Shown: positions 7,169 to 16,360, counted from the first letter of the stretch. The stretch: DNA of 64,000 bases from Fibrella rubiginis (GCF_017353185.1 NZ_JAFMYV010000004.1:310001-374000), one strand, 5' to 3'. Program-made: numbers and translations. Notes: generated from the letters alone by a model not told the origin.

Positions 7169-8299
7169 ATGCGCCTTCTGCTGCTCAGTTTACTCATCGT
7201 TTGCCTTTGTGCCCTCACCATTCGTAGCCTCCATGCTCAGCAAAAGCCCGCCGACGCGCCTTTGGGTTTTGAAGAATATGACCCCGTTTCAACGCTGAAA
7301 GTGCCTGAGCACAAGATCACACGGGCCAAATACCCGTTCATCGACGTGCACAACCACCAGTGGAACATGGACGACGCCAGTCTGAAACCGCTGCTGAGCC
7401 AGATGGATAGCCTCAATATGGGCATCATGGTCAACCTGAGCGGGCGGGCCTGGGGGTCAGAGGCGGAATCGGACAAGTTTTTTACAAAGTCGCTGGCCAA
7501 TATCAAGCAGACCAACACGCCCCGGCTCATCTTGTTTACCAACATTCTGTTCGACGGCATCGGCACGCCGGGCTGGACGGAAGCCTCGGTGAAACGCCTG
7601 GAGGCCGACGTGAAAGCGGGTGCCCACGGCCTGAAAATCTACAAGAATCTGGGGATGGATATCAAAGATGCGGGCGGCAAGCTGGTGGCCATCGACGACC
7701 CACGCCTGGACCCCATCTGGGCCAAATGTGGCGAACTGGGCATTCCGGTACTGATTCACACCGCCGACCCGAAGTCGTTCTGGGACCCGATGGACCGCTA
7801 CAACGAACGCTGGCTGGAACTGAAACTGCACCCCAGCCGGAAGCGGGGAGCCAACTCGGTAAACTGGGCCAAACTGCTTGACGAACAGCACCATATCTTT
7901 CAAAAGCACCCCAAAACCACGTTCATCAACGCCCACATGGGCTGGTACCCCAACAACCTCGGCAAGCTCGACAGCCTCATGCGGGTATATCCCAATATGA
8001 TGCTCGAAATTGGCGCGGTCATTGCCGAACTAGGCCGTCAGCCCCGCGCGGCGCACGCCTTTTTTGTGAAGCATCAGGACCGCATCGTGTTCGGTAAAGA
8101 CAGTTGGGTACCCTCGGAATACGCGACGTATTTCCGCGTGCTGGAAACCGCCGACGAATATTTTCCCTACCACAAAAAGTACCACGCCTTCTGGCGCATG
8201 TATGGCATGGCCCTCCCCGACGAGGTGCTGAAAAAAGTGTACTACAAAAACGCCCTCCGCATCATTCCGGGGCTTGATAAGCGCTTGTTTCCGAATTAA
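7169..8299 (+). CDS. Secreted amidohydrolase family protein (Amidohydro_2 type)
   Basis: A TIM-barrel metal-dependent hydrolase. After a signal peptide (MRLLLLSLLIVCLCALTIRS, cleaved near LHAQ) come FIDVHNHQWNM near residue 55, HGLKIYKNLGMD, VLIHTADPKSFW, FINAHMGWYPN and VFGKDSWVP, which supply the expected metal and active-site histidines and aspartate. It is 376 aa. An in-frame ATG at 7127 lies before the signal peptide and is not favoured. The substrate is unknown. The next gene is a secreted nucleoside hydrolase in the same direction, so the two may share a salvage role outside the cytoplasm. Confidence 0.85.
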   Translation: MRLLLLSLLIVCLCALTIRSLHAQQKPADAPLGFEEYDPVSTLKVPEHKITRAKYPFIDVHNHQWNMDDASLKPLLSQMDSLNMGIMVNLSGRAWGSEAESDKFFTKSLANIKQTNTPRLILFTNILFDGIGTPGWTEASVKRLEADVKAGAHGLKIYKNLGMDIKDAGGKLVAIDDPRLDPIWAKCGELGIPVLIHTADPKSFWDPMDRYNERWLELKLHPSRKRGANSVNWAKLLDEQHHIFQKHPKTTFINAHMGWYPNNLGKLDSLMRVYPNMMLEIGAVIAELGRQPRAAHAFFVKHQDRIVFGKDSWVPSEYATYFRVLETADEYFPYHKKYHAFWRMYGMALPDEVLKKVYYKNALRIIPGLDKRLFPN

Positions 8300-8367
8300 G
8301 TTTAAAGTTTAAGCTGTAAGGTTGCTGACGCATGGCCGGAACGCCGGACCGCCTTACACCTTGAACT
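8300..8367. repeat. Short heptad-built inverted repeat
   Basis: Arms 8306-8321 and 8352-8367 (16 bp, two mismatches). The left side reads in 7-base units (GTTTAAA, GTTTAAG) and ends with GTTGC before the loop, like the larger elements at 9352 and 44265. It lies directly after the amidohydrolase stop codon and before the nucleoside hydrolase. Confidence 0.75.
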
Positions 8368-8378
8368 CTCCCTCTCCT

Positions 8379-9341
8379 ATGCGATACCTCATCCTCCTTC
8401 TCCTCCTCGCCACCTCGCCCGTTTTTGCGCAGCATGAGCCACCCGTGCGGGTTATTTTCGATACCGACATGGGGCCTGACTACGACGACGTGGGGGCCAT
8501 TACCATGCTCCACCACTATGCCGACGCGGGCAAGGCCGAGATCCTGGCTACGGTAGCGTCGAGCAAATACCCGCGTGTGGGGCCGGTGCTGAGTGTGCTG
8601 AACACCTATTTGGGTCGGCCCAACATACCCATCGGCGTGCCCAAAGGCTGGGCCGTGACCGATGCCGATAAGCAGCACTGGTCCGACACGCTGGTGGCCC
8701 GCTACCCGCACGCGCTGAAGTCCAACGACGACGCGCCTGACGCCGTGGCCCTTTACCGGCAGATTCTGGCCAAACAGCCCGACCGCAGCGTAACGGTGCT
8801 CACGGTGGGTTTTCTGACCAACCTAGCCAACCTGCTCAACTCGAAACCGGATCAGTATTCCAAACTGACGGGCCGCGAACTGGTAATACAGAAGGTACGG
8901 AATCTGGTGAGCATGGCGGGCAAATTTCCGTCGGGCTACGAATACAATGTTATGCGTGATTCTACCGCCTCGAAAACGGTCTATACCCAATGGCCCACGC
9001 CGATGCTGCTGAGTGGTTTCGAGATTGGCGAGGCGATCAAAACGGGGCTGCCCCTGGCCCGGAACACGGCCATCAAAAACAGCCCTATCCGCGACGTGTT
9101 TCGCATTAGTATTCCGCTGGACCCTAACGATAAAGCCGGGCGCATGAGCTGGGACCAAACCGCCGTGCTGGTAGCCATTGAAGGCCCCGAACCCTACTAC
9201 AGCACCCAACAGGGCCGGTTAGTGATGGGGCCGGGCGGCAGCAATACCTGGGACAGCACCGGCAAAGGCCATGCCCATCTGGTCGTGAAACGCCCCCCCG
9301 CCGACGTGCAGGCCCTGATCAATGGGATGATGATGCGGTAA
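8379..9341 (+). CDS. Secreted nucleoside hydrolase (IUNH family)
   Basis: Hydrolyses the N-glycosidic bond of nucleosides to base and ribose. The calcium-binding N-terminal signature VIFDTDMGPDYDD is at residues 24-36, followed by a conserved mid-protein region (VTVLTVGFLTNLANLL) and a late SWDQTAVLVAIEG motif. A signal peptide (MRYLILLLLLATSPVFAQ) places it in the periplasm or outside, unlike most cytoplasmic relatives. It is 320 aa. The start is chosen at the signal peptide; an in-frame ATG at 8322 reads through the preceding repeat. Confidence 0.9.
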   Translation: MRYLILLLLLATSPVFAQHEPPVRVIFDTDMGPDYDDVGAITMLHHYADAGKAEILATVASSKYPRVGPVLSVLNTYLGRPNIPIGVPKGWAVTDADKQHWSDTLVARYPHALKSNDDAPDAVALYRQILAKQPDRSVTVLTVGFLTNLANLLNSKPDQYSKLTGRELVIQKVRNLVSMAGKFPSGYEYNVMRDSTASKTVYTQWPTPMLLSGFEIGEAIKTGLPLARNTAIKNSPIRDVFRISIPLDPNDKAGRMSWDQTAVLVAIEGPEPYYSTQQGRLVMGPGGSNTWDSTGKGHAHLVVKRPPADVQALINGMMMR

Positions 9342-9351
9342 GGTGAAGGGG

Positions 9352-9441
9352 GTTCAACGTTTAAAGTCCAATGTCTAAAGTTGCTCCGCGATCTGTGTAA
9401 CTCGCGGAGCAACTTTAGACATTGGACTTTAAACGTTGAAC
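9352..9441. repeat. Heptad-built perfect inverted repeat between convergent genes
   Basis: Perfect 39-bp arms, 9352-9390 and 9403-9441. Each arm is five 7-base units (GTTCAAC, GTTTAAA and variants) ending in GTTGCTCCGCG. It lies between convergent nucleoside hydrolase and rsgA, and its last base is shared with the rsgA stop codon. A two-way terminator role fits here. Confidence 0.95.
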
Positions 9442-10367
9442 TACCTCCTATTATCCCCCCCCTCCATCATGCTCAGGTAGCTGTAGTAGCGGCTTTCGGC
9501 GATGTCGCCATCCTCTACGGCGGCTTTAATGGCGCAGCCGGGCTCGTTGATATGCAGGCAGTTATGAAACCGGCACTGGTTCAGGCGGTCTCGCATTTCG
9601 GGGAAATAATGAGCAATCTCCTCCTTCGACGTTTCGACCAGACCCAGTTCTTTGATGCCCGGTGTGTCGATGATAAACGTGTCGGGCGTCAGTTCAAACA
9701 TCTCGGCGAAGGTGGTGGTGTGAACGCCCTTGTTGGCAAACGTCGACACTTCGTTGGTGCGCAGGTCGAGCGTGGGGGCAATGGCATTTACCAGCGATGA
9801 TTTGCCCACGCCCGAATGCCCCGACAGCAGGGTGATTTTTCCGTTCAGCAAGTCCCGGAACGCTTCGACGCCATCGCCCTTCGTGGCCGACGTAGCCAGG
9901 GTGTTGTAGCCGATTTTTTCGTACATATCCTGAATTTCGCGCTGATGATCAAGCCCTTCGTCGTTCAGAATGTCGGTTTTATTGAAGACTACCGTGGTCG
10001 AAATACGAAACGATTCGGCGGCCACCAGAAACCGGTCGATGAAGCCGAGCGAGGTGCGGGGCAGGGTAAGCGTAGCCAGCAAAACGGCCTGATCGAGGTT
10101 GGCGGCCAGGATATGCCCATGCGCCGTTTTGTGCACCGACTGCCGGATGATGTAGTTCTCGCGGGGTTCGATGTCGTAGATAATCGCCGTATTTTCGGCT
10201 TCGTCTTCCACGTCATACTGCACCCGGTCGCCCACGGCAATGGGGTTGGTAACCTTCAAATCTTTTATTTTGAATTTTCCTTTGAGCCGGGCATGGTAAA
10301 TATGTCCGTCTTCACTGCGGAGGTCGTACCAGGAACCGGTCGAGCGTATGATTAAGCCTATAGACAA
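9441..10367 (-). CDS. rsgA: Ribosome small subunit-dependent GTPase RsgA
   Basis: A late 30S assembly GTPase. Domain order is typical: N-terminal OB-fold (residues 1-75), circularly permuted GTPase with VVFNKTD (G4) near 125 before GHSGVGKSSL (P-loop) near 180 and IIDTPGIKELG (G3) near 235, then the zinc finger CRFHNCLHINEPGC near 265. It is 308 aa, complete. The stop codon abuts the perfect inverted repeat shared with the convergent gene. Confidence 0.96.
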   Translation of the reverse strand: MSIGLIIRSTGSWYDLRSEDGHIYHARLKGKFKIKDLKVTNPIAVGDRVQYDVEDEAENTAIIYDIEPRENYIIRQSVHKTAHGHILAANLDQAVLLATLTLPRTSLGFIDRFLVAAESFRISTTVVFNKTDILNDEGLDHQREIQDMYEKIGYNTLATSATKGDGVEAFRDLLNGKITLLSGHSGVGKSSLVNAIAPTLDLRTNEVSTFANKGVHTTTFAEMFELTPDTFIIDTPGIKELGLVETSKEEIAHYFPEMRDRLNQCRFHNCLHINEPGCAIKAAVEDGDIAESRYYSYLSMMEGGDNRR

Positions 10368-10547
10368 GGGTTGCGAGCGTTACTGTAGATGACTGCTGCC
10401 ACTGGCAAATCCCCGGCAACAACCAGTATGGGGGTAACTCATTCTGGTAAGGCAATGGTTTCCGGCACCCTAAATACTACACGTTTGCCCGCCTGAATAG
10501 CACCTTTCCTGACTAAAAAAAATACGCAACCAACCAGCCAGATATAC

Positions 10548-10578
10548 TTAGTATGTCATAAGAATTAGTTTATATTTG
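10548..10578 (+). promoter_or_regulatory. Bacteroidota-type promoter of the signalling operon
   Basis: TATATTTG at 10571-10578 is a full match to the -7 box TAnnTTTG, with TTA at 10548-10550 twenty bases upstream in the place of the TTG -33 box. The first ORF of the operon starts 30 bases further on. Confidence 0.55.
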
Positions 10579-10607
10579 TTACCCCACGCTATTATGCGAT
10601 AACACCT

Positions 10608-11027
10608 ATGTCAGTCGAAAAGACGAGTACCCGCTGTGTTTGGTTGGTTGACGATGATGATGAAGATCTGTTGCTCATGCGGGCAGCGTTTAATAGTGTG
10701 GACCCCGGCATCGAGATTAGGACCATGGCGGATGGCGACGAATTACTGCCACAATTGCAGCGCACTCAGCCGTTTCCAGACCTGATTTTAATTGACCTCA
10801 ACATGATTTATGTTGACGGATTTGAAGCGCTCAGGCAAGTACGGGCTTTATCACAGTTCAGTCATTTACCGGTTGTTGTGCTCACAACGTCCAGCAACGT
10901 AGCTGACCGGCAGAAGTCAACCGCGCTGGGGGCCGATGATTTTCATACCAAACCTGACAGTTTCACCGATTTAGCCCAGCTGGCGCGCGACTTAACGCGC
11001 CAATGGTTGCCCGAACCACTCGCTTAG
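10608..11027 (+). CDS. Single-domain response regulator
   Basis: A stand-alone CheY-like receiver (139 aa). The acidic pocket is at D15-D18, the phosphoacceptor aspartate is D63 (LILIDLNM), the conserved threonines follow in VVVLTTSS, and the lysine is in HTKPDS. There is no output domain, so it should act through protein contacts, perhaps with the kinase two genes downstream. The next gene starts two bases after its stop codon, indicating one transcript. Confidence 0.92.
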   Translation: MSVEKTSTRCVWLVDDDDEDLLLMRAAFNSVDPGIEIRTMADGDELLPQLQRTQPFPDLILIDLNMIYVDGFEALRQVRALSQFSHLPVVVLTTSSNVADRQKSTALGADDFHTKPDSFTDLAQLARDLTRQWLPEPLA

Positions 11028-11029
11028 CT

Positions 11030-11860
11030 ATGCTCACTACGCCATTATCAGCCACAAGCCAGTCTGTTGTTGACCGGTATAATGTTACCATCACTGGCCA
11101 GGGCACCCAGCCCATGCTATTTGCCCATGGCTTTGGCTGTGACCAGAGCATGTGGCGGTTTGTGGCCCCTGCTTTCGAGGCCAGTTATCAGGTGATTTGT
11201 TTCGACTACATCGGCCACGGACGCACCAGCATGGACGCCTACAACCGCGAACGCTACGCCAGCCTGCACGGCTACGCGCAGGACGTACTCGATATCTGTC
11301 ATGCACTGGACCTGCACGATGTCATCCTCGTGGGGCACTCGGTGAGCGGCATGATCGGTGCTTTGGCGGCCATTAACGAACCGGACCGATTTAGCCGGCT
11401 GGTTATGGTAAGCCCGTCGCCCCGGTACATGAATGACGAGGGCTACCATGGTGGTTTTGAACGGGAAGACATCGAAGAGCTTCTCGATACCATGGACGGC
11501 AATTTTTTTGGCTGGGCCACCTCTACTGCCCCGGCCATTATGGCCAACAGCGAACGGCCTGAGCTGGGCAACGAACTGGGGCTTACGTTTTGCCATACCG
11601 ACCTGGAAGTAGCCCTGCAATTTGCCAAAGTCGTTTTCTATGGCGATAACCGCAAAGACTTGCCGAAGCTGCAAACACCTTCGCTTATTATTCAAACGCT
11701 GGAAGACATCATTGCGCCGGTTGAAGTGGGCGACTATATGGCCAACCACACGCCCAACAGCACACTGCATGTGATCGACGCCACCGGCCATTGCCCCCAC
11801 ATGAGCGCTCCCAACGAAACCATCCAGTCTATCGAGCAGTACCTTCGTCAACTTAATTAG
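11030..11860 (+). CDS. RsbQ-like alpha/beta hydrolase
   Basis: An alpha/beta hydrolase of 276 aa with a complete triad: S104 in GHSVSGMIG, D226 in LEDIIAP, and H254 in TGHCPHM. Spacing is almost the same as in Bacillus RsbQ (96/219/247), and the oxyanion-side motif FAHGFGCDQSMWR also matches. RsbQ-type proteins are small-molecule-responsive regulators that work with a PAS-domain partner; here the next gene (17 bases on) encodes a PAS histidine kinase. The start at 11030 is preferred to 11003, which would overlap the response regulator. Its ligand and any enzymatic role are unknown. Confidence 0.88.
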   Translation: MLTTPLSATSQSVVDRYNVTITGQGTQPMLFAHGFGCDQSMWRFVAPAFEASYQVICFDYIGHGRTSMDAYNRERYASLHGYAQDVLDICHALDLHDVILVGHSVSGMIGALAAINEPDRFSRLVMVSPSPRYMNDEGYHGGFEREDIEELLDTMDGNFFGWATSTAPAIMANSERPELGNELGLTFCHTDLEVALQFAKVVFYGDNRKDLPKLQTPSLIIQTLEDIIAPVEVGDYMANHTPNSTLHVIDATGHCPHMSAPNETIQSIEQYLRQLN

Positions 11861-11877
11861 GGAACTACGCTTAGGTC

Positions 11878-13056
11878 ATGCACGAAATAACGGCTCTTCT
11901 TCCATGTGGCATATTCGTAATGGATGCAGAGAGCAGATTCGTATCGGTCAACCCATTTGCTTGTGAACTGACAGGCTACCATGCCGATGAATTAATTGGC
12001 AAGCGAATGGACATTCTATTGAGTGTGGCCAGCCGGATTTATTTCCAAACCCACATTTACCCCCTGGTTACCCTATACAATAGTGCCAACGAATTGTATG
12101 TGACGATCCAGACCCGGCAGCGGGTGCCCATCCCGGTACTGCTCAACGCTGCTGCACATACACATGAGGGTCAATTGCTGATCTACTTCACGTTTATACC
12201 CGTACACCAGCGGCGGTTGTATGAAAAAGAAATACTGGCCGCTAAAAAAGCCGCCGAAGATGCCCTGCTGCGCAACGATGAGTTGCTGAAATTACAACAG
12301 CGGCTGGAACAGCATCAGGCCGAACAGGACCGGCAACTGAGCCAGCTTCAGCAACGCAATAACGAACTGGAGCAGTTCAGCAAAATCATCACGCACGACC
12401 TCCAGGAACCACTCCGCAAGATCAACGTCTTTGCCGGTTTGCTGGATAACGAACAGCCCGACGCGCTAACGTCTATGGGCAATACGGCCCTGACCGGCAT
12501 TGGTAAAGCCAGCAGTCGGCTGCGTACGCTGATCGGCGATCTGCAACTCTATTTTACCCTGACAAGTCAGCAGGCTGAAATTGAGTCTATTGACCTTCAA
12601 CCTGTTATAGAAGATATCAGTCAGGAGTACGAATCAATGGGGGTGCACTTCGACCTGAAACCGCTGCCAACGGTGGTCGGTAACAGAGAGGGGCTGACTA
12701 GTCTGTTCAGGCATTTGGTCGACAATGCAGTGAAGTTCCGGCAGGTGGGTGATACCCCCGCCATGGTGCGCGTGAGTGGCACGGTGGTAGGCCATAACAG
12801 TTTCCGCACCACGCCAGACAAATACAACTATGTGGATTACGCCCGCATTACGGTCAGCGACAACGGCATTGGGTTCGATAATCAGCAGCGCGACGAGGTG
12901 TTTAGAATCTTGAAAAAGCTGCACCCCCGCACGCCGGGTATGGGCCTGGGGCTGGCTGTGTCAAAAAAAATCGTCGAGTTGCATAATGGTCAGATTTCGG
13001 CGGAATCGGCCGTGGGGAAGGGTACCAAAATTACGGTGTTGCTGCCGATAGCGTAG
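11878..13056 (+). CDS. PAS-domain sensor histidine kinase
   Basis: No signal peptide or membrane segment, so a soluble kinase. Residues 1-115 form a PAS domain (GIFVMDAESRFVSVNPFAC, ELTGYHADELIGKRM). A glutamine-rich coiled coil follows (about 125-170), then the HisKA box EQFSKIITHDLQEPLRKI with the phosphoacceptor histidine near 180, and the ATPase domain with DNAVKFR, DNGIGFD and GMGLGLAVSKKIVE. It is the third gene of the operon with a receiver and an RsbQ-like hydrolase, and the PAS is the natural docking site for that hydrolase. Confidence 0.92.
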   Translation: MHEITALLPCGIFVMDAESRFVSVNPFACELTGYHADELIGKRMDILLSVASRIYFQTHIYPLVTLYNSANELYVTIQTRQRVPIPVLLNAAAHTHEGQLLIYFTFIPVHQRRLYEKEILAAKKAAEDALLRNDELLKLQQRLEQHQAEQDRQLSQLQQRNNELEQFSKIITHDLQEPLRKINVFAGLLDNEQPDALTSMGNTALTGIGKASSRLRTLIGDLQLYFTLTSQQAEIESIDLQPVIEDISQEYESMGVHFDLKPLPTVVGNREGLTSLFRHLVDNAVKFRQVGDTPAMVRVSGTVVGHNSFRTTPDKYNYVDYARITVSDNGIGFDNQQRDEVFRILKKLHPRTPGMGLGLAVSKKIVELHNGQISAESAVGKGTKITVLLPIA

Positions 13057-13065
13057 CTTTACATC

Positions 13066-14424
13066 ATGAAATTCCTGCGCATCCTGCTCAAAGGGTTACT
13101 TGGGCTGCTGGCCCTTGTCGTGCTGTTTCTGGCCGTCAGCCTATCGCCCAACGACCATACCCCCTACCAGCAAACCGAGTTCTACCGCCAGACCAAGGCC
13201 CGGCTCGACAGCCTGCCTGCGCTGCCCACACCCAAAACGGGTATCCGGGCGGGCTGGGCAAAGGCGAACCTCACCCCCGCCTACACCACCCCCACGGGCG
13301 GCTACGGAGCGCGGCAGGGCAAGCACTGGACCACCGTGGCTGATTCGGTCTGGGTGCGGGCCATCGTCCTCGACAACGGCAACGGCCCCGTAGCCATCGT
13401 GGCGTCGGATCTGCTCATTACCCCACCCAGCGTGAGCGAGCAATTGCGCAAACGCCTGCCGGAGGTGGGCCTGCGCTGGGAGTCGGTTTATTTCGGCACC
13501 ACCCACAGCCATAACAGCCTCGGCGGCTGGGCACCGGGTCTGGTGGGTAATCTCTTTTCGGGTAGCTACGACGGGCGCGTTGTCGACCACATCACCAACA
13601 CCATTCTGGCCGCTTTAAAAAAGGCAAAAGCCGTTTTGCAGCCCGTCAGCGTGGGTTTCCGGGCTGTAGATGCACCTCAATTTGTGTACAACCGCCTCGA
13701 TGAGACCAAGCCCGTTGACCCGTTTTTCCGGCTGGTGCAACTAAAGCAAACGGGTGGCGCGGGCCAAACCGCCACGCTCTGCACCTATTCGGCCCACGCC
13801 ACCATGATGGACATGTTCAGCTACCAGTACCTCACCCGCGACTGGCCGGGGCAGGTGGTAGACGGTCTTGAGCGCGAAACAGGTGGCTTTGCCCTGTTCA
13901 TGGCCGGGGCCGTGGGCAGCATGGGTCCCAAAGGACCACCCACGGGCAAGGATTTTCCGCTGGTGAAACAGTACGCGTCGGAGATGATGACCCGCCTGAA
14001 ACCCGAACTGACGCAGTTCCAAACGGGCACCGACAGCACCATGGGCCTGCTTACACTACCCCTTACCCTGCGCGACCCCGCCCCCCGTATCATCGGCGAC
14101 TGGCGCATCCGGCCCTGGCTGTTCCATGCTATCTACGGCCGCTACCCGTCTGATCTGAAAGCCCTGCGCCTCGGCCCGGTTCTGCTGCTCGGCACCCCCT
14201 GCGACTTTTCCGGCGAACTGCTGCCTCCCCTGGTAAAAGCCGCTCAGCAACAGGGGCTTAACCTGATCGTGACCAGCTTCAACGGCGGCTACGTGGGCTA
14301 CATCACCCCCGACGCTTATTACGAAAAAGATGCCTACGAAACCCGCGTCATGAACTGGTTTGGCCCCCAGAACGGCGCTTACTTCTCTGAGATGATGGGG
14401 AAAATGATAGAGAAGGAGAAGTGA
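13066..14424 (+). CDS. Neutral/alkaline ceramidase N-terminal domain protein
   Basis: Related to neutral ceramidases, which cleave the amide bond of ceramide. An N-terminal hydrophobic anchor (residues 8-28) precedes the ceramidase fold: GIRAGWAKANLTP, VRAIVLDNG, FGTTHSHNSLGG with metal-ligand histidines near 145, CTYSAHATMM, and FNGGYVGYITPDAYY near the end. It is 452 aa, shorter than canonical secreted ceramidases (about 650), lacking the C-terminal domain. It starts 9 bases after the kinase gene. Sphingolipid makers such as Bacteroidota are plausible hosts, but the substrate is inferred. Confidence 0.85.
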   Translation: MKFLRILLKGLLGLLALVVLFLAVSLSPNDHTPYQQTEFYRQTKARLDSLPALPTPKTGIRAGWAKANLTPAYTTPTGGYGARQGKHWTTVADSVWVRAIVLDNGNGPVAIVASDLLITPPSVSEQLRKRLPEVGLRWESVYFGTTHSHNSLGGWAPGLVGNLFSGSYDGRVVDHITNTILAALKKAKAVLQPVSVGFRAVDAPQFVYNRLDETKPVDPFFRLVQLKQTGGAGQTATLCTYSAHATMMDMFSYQYLTRDWPGQVVDGLERETGGFALFMAGAVGSMGPKGPPTGKDFPLVKQYASEMMTRLKPELTQFQTGTDSTMGLLTLPLTLRDPAPRIIGDWRIRPWLFHAIYGRYPSDLKALRLGPVLLLGTPCDFSGELLPPLVKAAQQQGLNLIVTSFNGGYVGYITPDAYYEKDAYETRVMNWFGPQNGAYFSEMMGKMIEKEK

Positions 14425-14526
14425 ATTATTGTTTGATTAACAGCATCTTAACTCAGATTTATAAGCCGCTTAATGTCTACAGTTGTTACAGTCTATACTT
14501 TTCAACGCACAAACGATGTAAGCGCT

Positions 14527-15204
14527 ATGAAACTGACATTACTCCTGCTATTCGTCTGCCCTCTTCAACTATGGGCACAAGCCGACAGTGTGCAAACCCT
14601 GCGGCGGGAAGACCTCAAACTCATTGAAAGCGAGCTGCAGCCAGCCTACTACGGTCGGTATGGTACTACGGTTCGGTCGCAGTATATGTATGACGGGCTG
14701 GACATCAAGGCCAAGCAACTAGCTCCCTATATCATGGCCTCCGGTGAACCCACGGCCATTCAGGAATTCAACAAGTATATCAGCAACCGGCACACCGGCG
14801 GCTGGCTCATTGCTGGCGGCATCACAGCCATGCTCGTAGGTACGATAGTTGGCACGTCCAACAGCCCCGTCAACGTTCAAAAGCCTATAATATGCCCAAC
14901 AGGCATGGTATGCTATGGAACTAGTTCAGGATCATCGGGACCAGTCTACGCCGGGGGCATTGTTGGCTACCAAAATGGTGTTGATTCGCAACGTGAAGCG
15001 GCCGTAAGTGCAGGATTACTTACCGCTTTGACCGGATGTATCCTGACGGGCATCGGCTGGGGATTGTATACTCCCGGCAAGCACGTCCGGAAGGCGGTAC
15101 AGTTTTATAACCGGGCATTGAAGCAACGGCAGGGCATTTCGTGGCAGTTGCAGCCCTATTCATCCTACAGCAGTGCAGGGGTTGGATTGGCAGGGCGGTT
15201 TTGA
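14527..15204 (+). CDS. Hypothetical exported/membrane protein
   Basis: Not recognised. A signal peptide (MKLTLLLLFVCPLQLWAQA) is followed by an acidic stretch and two glycine-rich hydrophobic segments, GGWLIAGGITAMLVGTIV near residue 97 and AVSAGLLTALTGCILTGIGW near 160, separated by a loop with two cysteines and many prolines. It is 225 aa from the chosen ATG; an in-frame ATG at 14473 precedes the signal peptide. An envelope location is likely; no function is proposed. Confidence 0.75.
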   Translation: MKLTLLLLFVCPLQLWAQADSVQTLRREDLKLIESELQPAYYGRYGTTVRSQYMYDGLDIKAKQLAPYIMASGEPTAIQEFNKYISNRHTGGWLIAGGITAMLVGTIVGTSNSPVNVQKPIICPTGMVCYGTSSGSSGPVYAGGIVGYQNGVDSQREAAVSAGLLTALTGCILTGIGWGLYTPGKHVRKAVQFYNRALKQRQGISWQLQPYSSYSSAGVGLAGRF

Positions 15205-15206
15205 AT

Positions 15207-15289
15207 CTATGTCTAGCGGAGCGTTGCTCCACTGTGTGAACGAGTATAGCTAATATTCACACAGCGGAGCAACGCTCCGCTAGACATAG
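15207..15289. repeat. Inverted repeat with GCGGAGC core between convergent genes
   Basis: Arms 15207-15240 and 15256-15289 (34 bp, one mismatch). The core GCGGAGC(GTTG/CAAC)GCTCCGC is shared with 37229-37327. The right arm contains the stop codon and the last codons of the Nif3-like gene (minus strand). Confidence 0.93.
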
Positions 15290-15999
15290 ACCTTTACCCC
15301 TATTTTCTTCCGAAAAACGTCCGCCAATGCCCGCAAGCCCCATCCTTCCGTGCGGCGGTGGCCGATGGCGATGACCGCCATGCCCGTTTCATCGACAGCG
15401 GCCTGCGTGCCTTTTCGGTATTCGCCGGTGAGGTACAGACCTACGCCGCGCTCATGCGCTTCCTGTACCAGGGCCGGGTTCATGGCTCCCACCACCGCCA
15501 CTTTTTCCGGCACCCGCACCGACCCAAATTCGGCCCGGTCGTAGCCACCAAACAGGCTGTCTATCAACTCGGTCCAGTTAGTAAACGAACGGGACGGAAC
15601 CGTTCCCATCATGCCGATGGGGCGCGGCGGCAGGTGGGCATCGGCAAGGTCGGGAGCCGTTTTATAGCCCAACGTTTCCAGCTCAAAAAGGCCCAATGCA
15701 GCCGCCATTGGCTTGTTATAGCCCGTCGTCAGGGTTTCGTCGAAGGGCAGGTGATGATACAAAACGCCCACGTTGGGCGGCAGCGCAGCCTGATTGAGCT
15801 GCCACGGACGGTGGAGCCATAGCGCATCCAGGTTATTTTTTTGCACCCAGTTACCCACCTGCGGCGGGGGTTCCAATGCCAGACCAATTCGCTCAACAGG
15901 TCGGTCTGAGGGCACGTAGATTCCTCCCTGCTCACTGACCGGAAATTTATCAGCGCCGAGTTCTGTTCTCAGCCAATCGTCAATATCGTGTAGGGTCAT
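15280..15999 (-). CDS. Nif3-like dinuclear metal center family protein
   Basis: Nif3/YbgI-like proteins bind two metal ions; their biological role is poorly defined. Visible features are LWLHRPWQ and LYHHLPFDETLTTG (metal-site histidines) in the first half and VAVIAIGHRRTEGWGLRALA near the C-terminus, the place of the family's GH..TE motif. At 239 aa it is slightly short. Its three terminal residues and TAG stop are written by the arm of the 15207-15289 inverted repeat. A small gene ends 9 bases upstream, so the two are probably co-transcribed. Confidence 0.83.
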   Translation of the reverse strand: MTLHDIDDWLRTELGADKFPVSEQGGIYVPSDRPVERIGLALEPPPQVGNWVQKNNLDALWLHRPWQLNQAALPPNVGVLYHHLPFDETLTTGYNKPMAAALGLFELETLGYKTAPDLADAHLPPRPIGMMGTVPSRSFTNWTELIDSLFGGYDRAEFGSVRVPEKVAVVGAMNPALVQEAHERGVGLYLTGEYRKGTQAAVDETGMAVIAIGHRRTEGWGLRALADVFRKKIGVKVYV

Positions 16000-16008
16000 C
16001 TGGTTAAG

Positions 16009-16308
16009 CTATGAGGGCGCCTTTACATCAAACGGATTATTAGCTAACCTGTCAAGAAAAGTCACTAAGTGGCCATCAGGAACGGCTAGCAATACGGGCG
16101 CGGTCCGGGTTCGATTCCCGTATCGGTCACCTACCGTTTCCTCAATCGGGCTGGTAATCACCAAACTATTCCTGTACGTTTGTATCGTTAATTGCACCGC
16201 GCCCTGCGGTCGCCAACGCCGATGAAGCTCACCTGCTAATTGCCTTCGGGCAATCTCTTCCTGCCAGAACCTGCCGCCCTCCGGGCCGCGCTGGCTATGT
16301 CTATCCAT
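16009..16308 (-). CDS. Hypothetical small protein upstream of the Nif3-like gene
   Basis: A 99-aa frame on the minus strand with a basic N-terminal half (many R, Q, G) and a more hydrophobic C-terminal half (PVLLAVPDGHLVTFLDRLA). No family recognised. It is supported mainly by position: it ends 9 bases before the Nif3-like start and begins 52 bases from the divergent MATE gene. It could be non-genuine. Confidence 0.45.
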   Translation of the reverse strand: MDRHSQRGPEGGRFWQEEIARRQLAGELHRRWRPQGAVQLTIQTYRNSLVITSPIEETVGDRYGNRTRTAPVLLAVPDGHLVTFLDRLANNPFDVKAPS

Positions 16309-16360
16309 TCATGTATCATCGGTAGCTGCCCGTGGGCGGCTCAATTTCCTCTTGTCTCCA

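Noticed and set aside
16089..16130. tRNA-like T-arm (GGGTTCGATTCCC) between the Nif3-like and MATE genes
   Set aside because: No acceptor, D-arm or anticodon arm can be built around it, and it lies within a plausible small reading frame.
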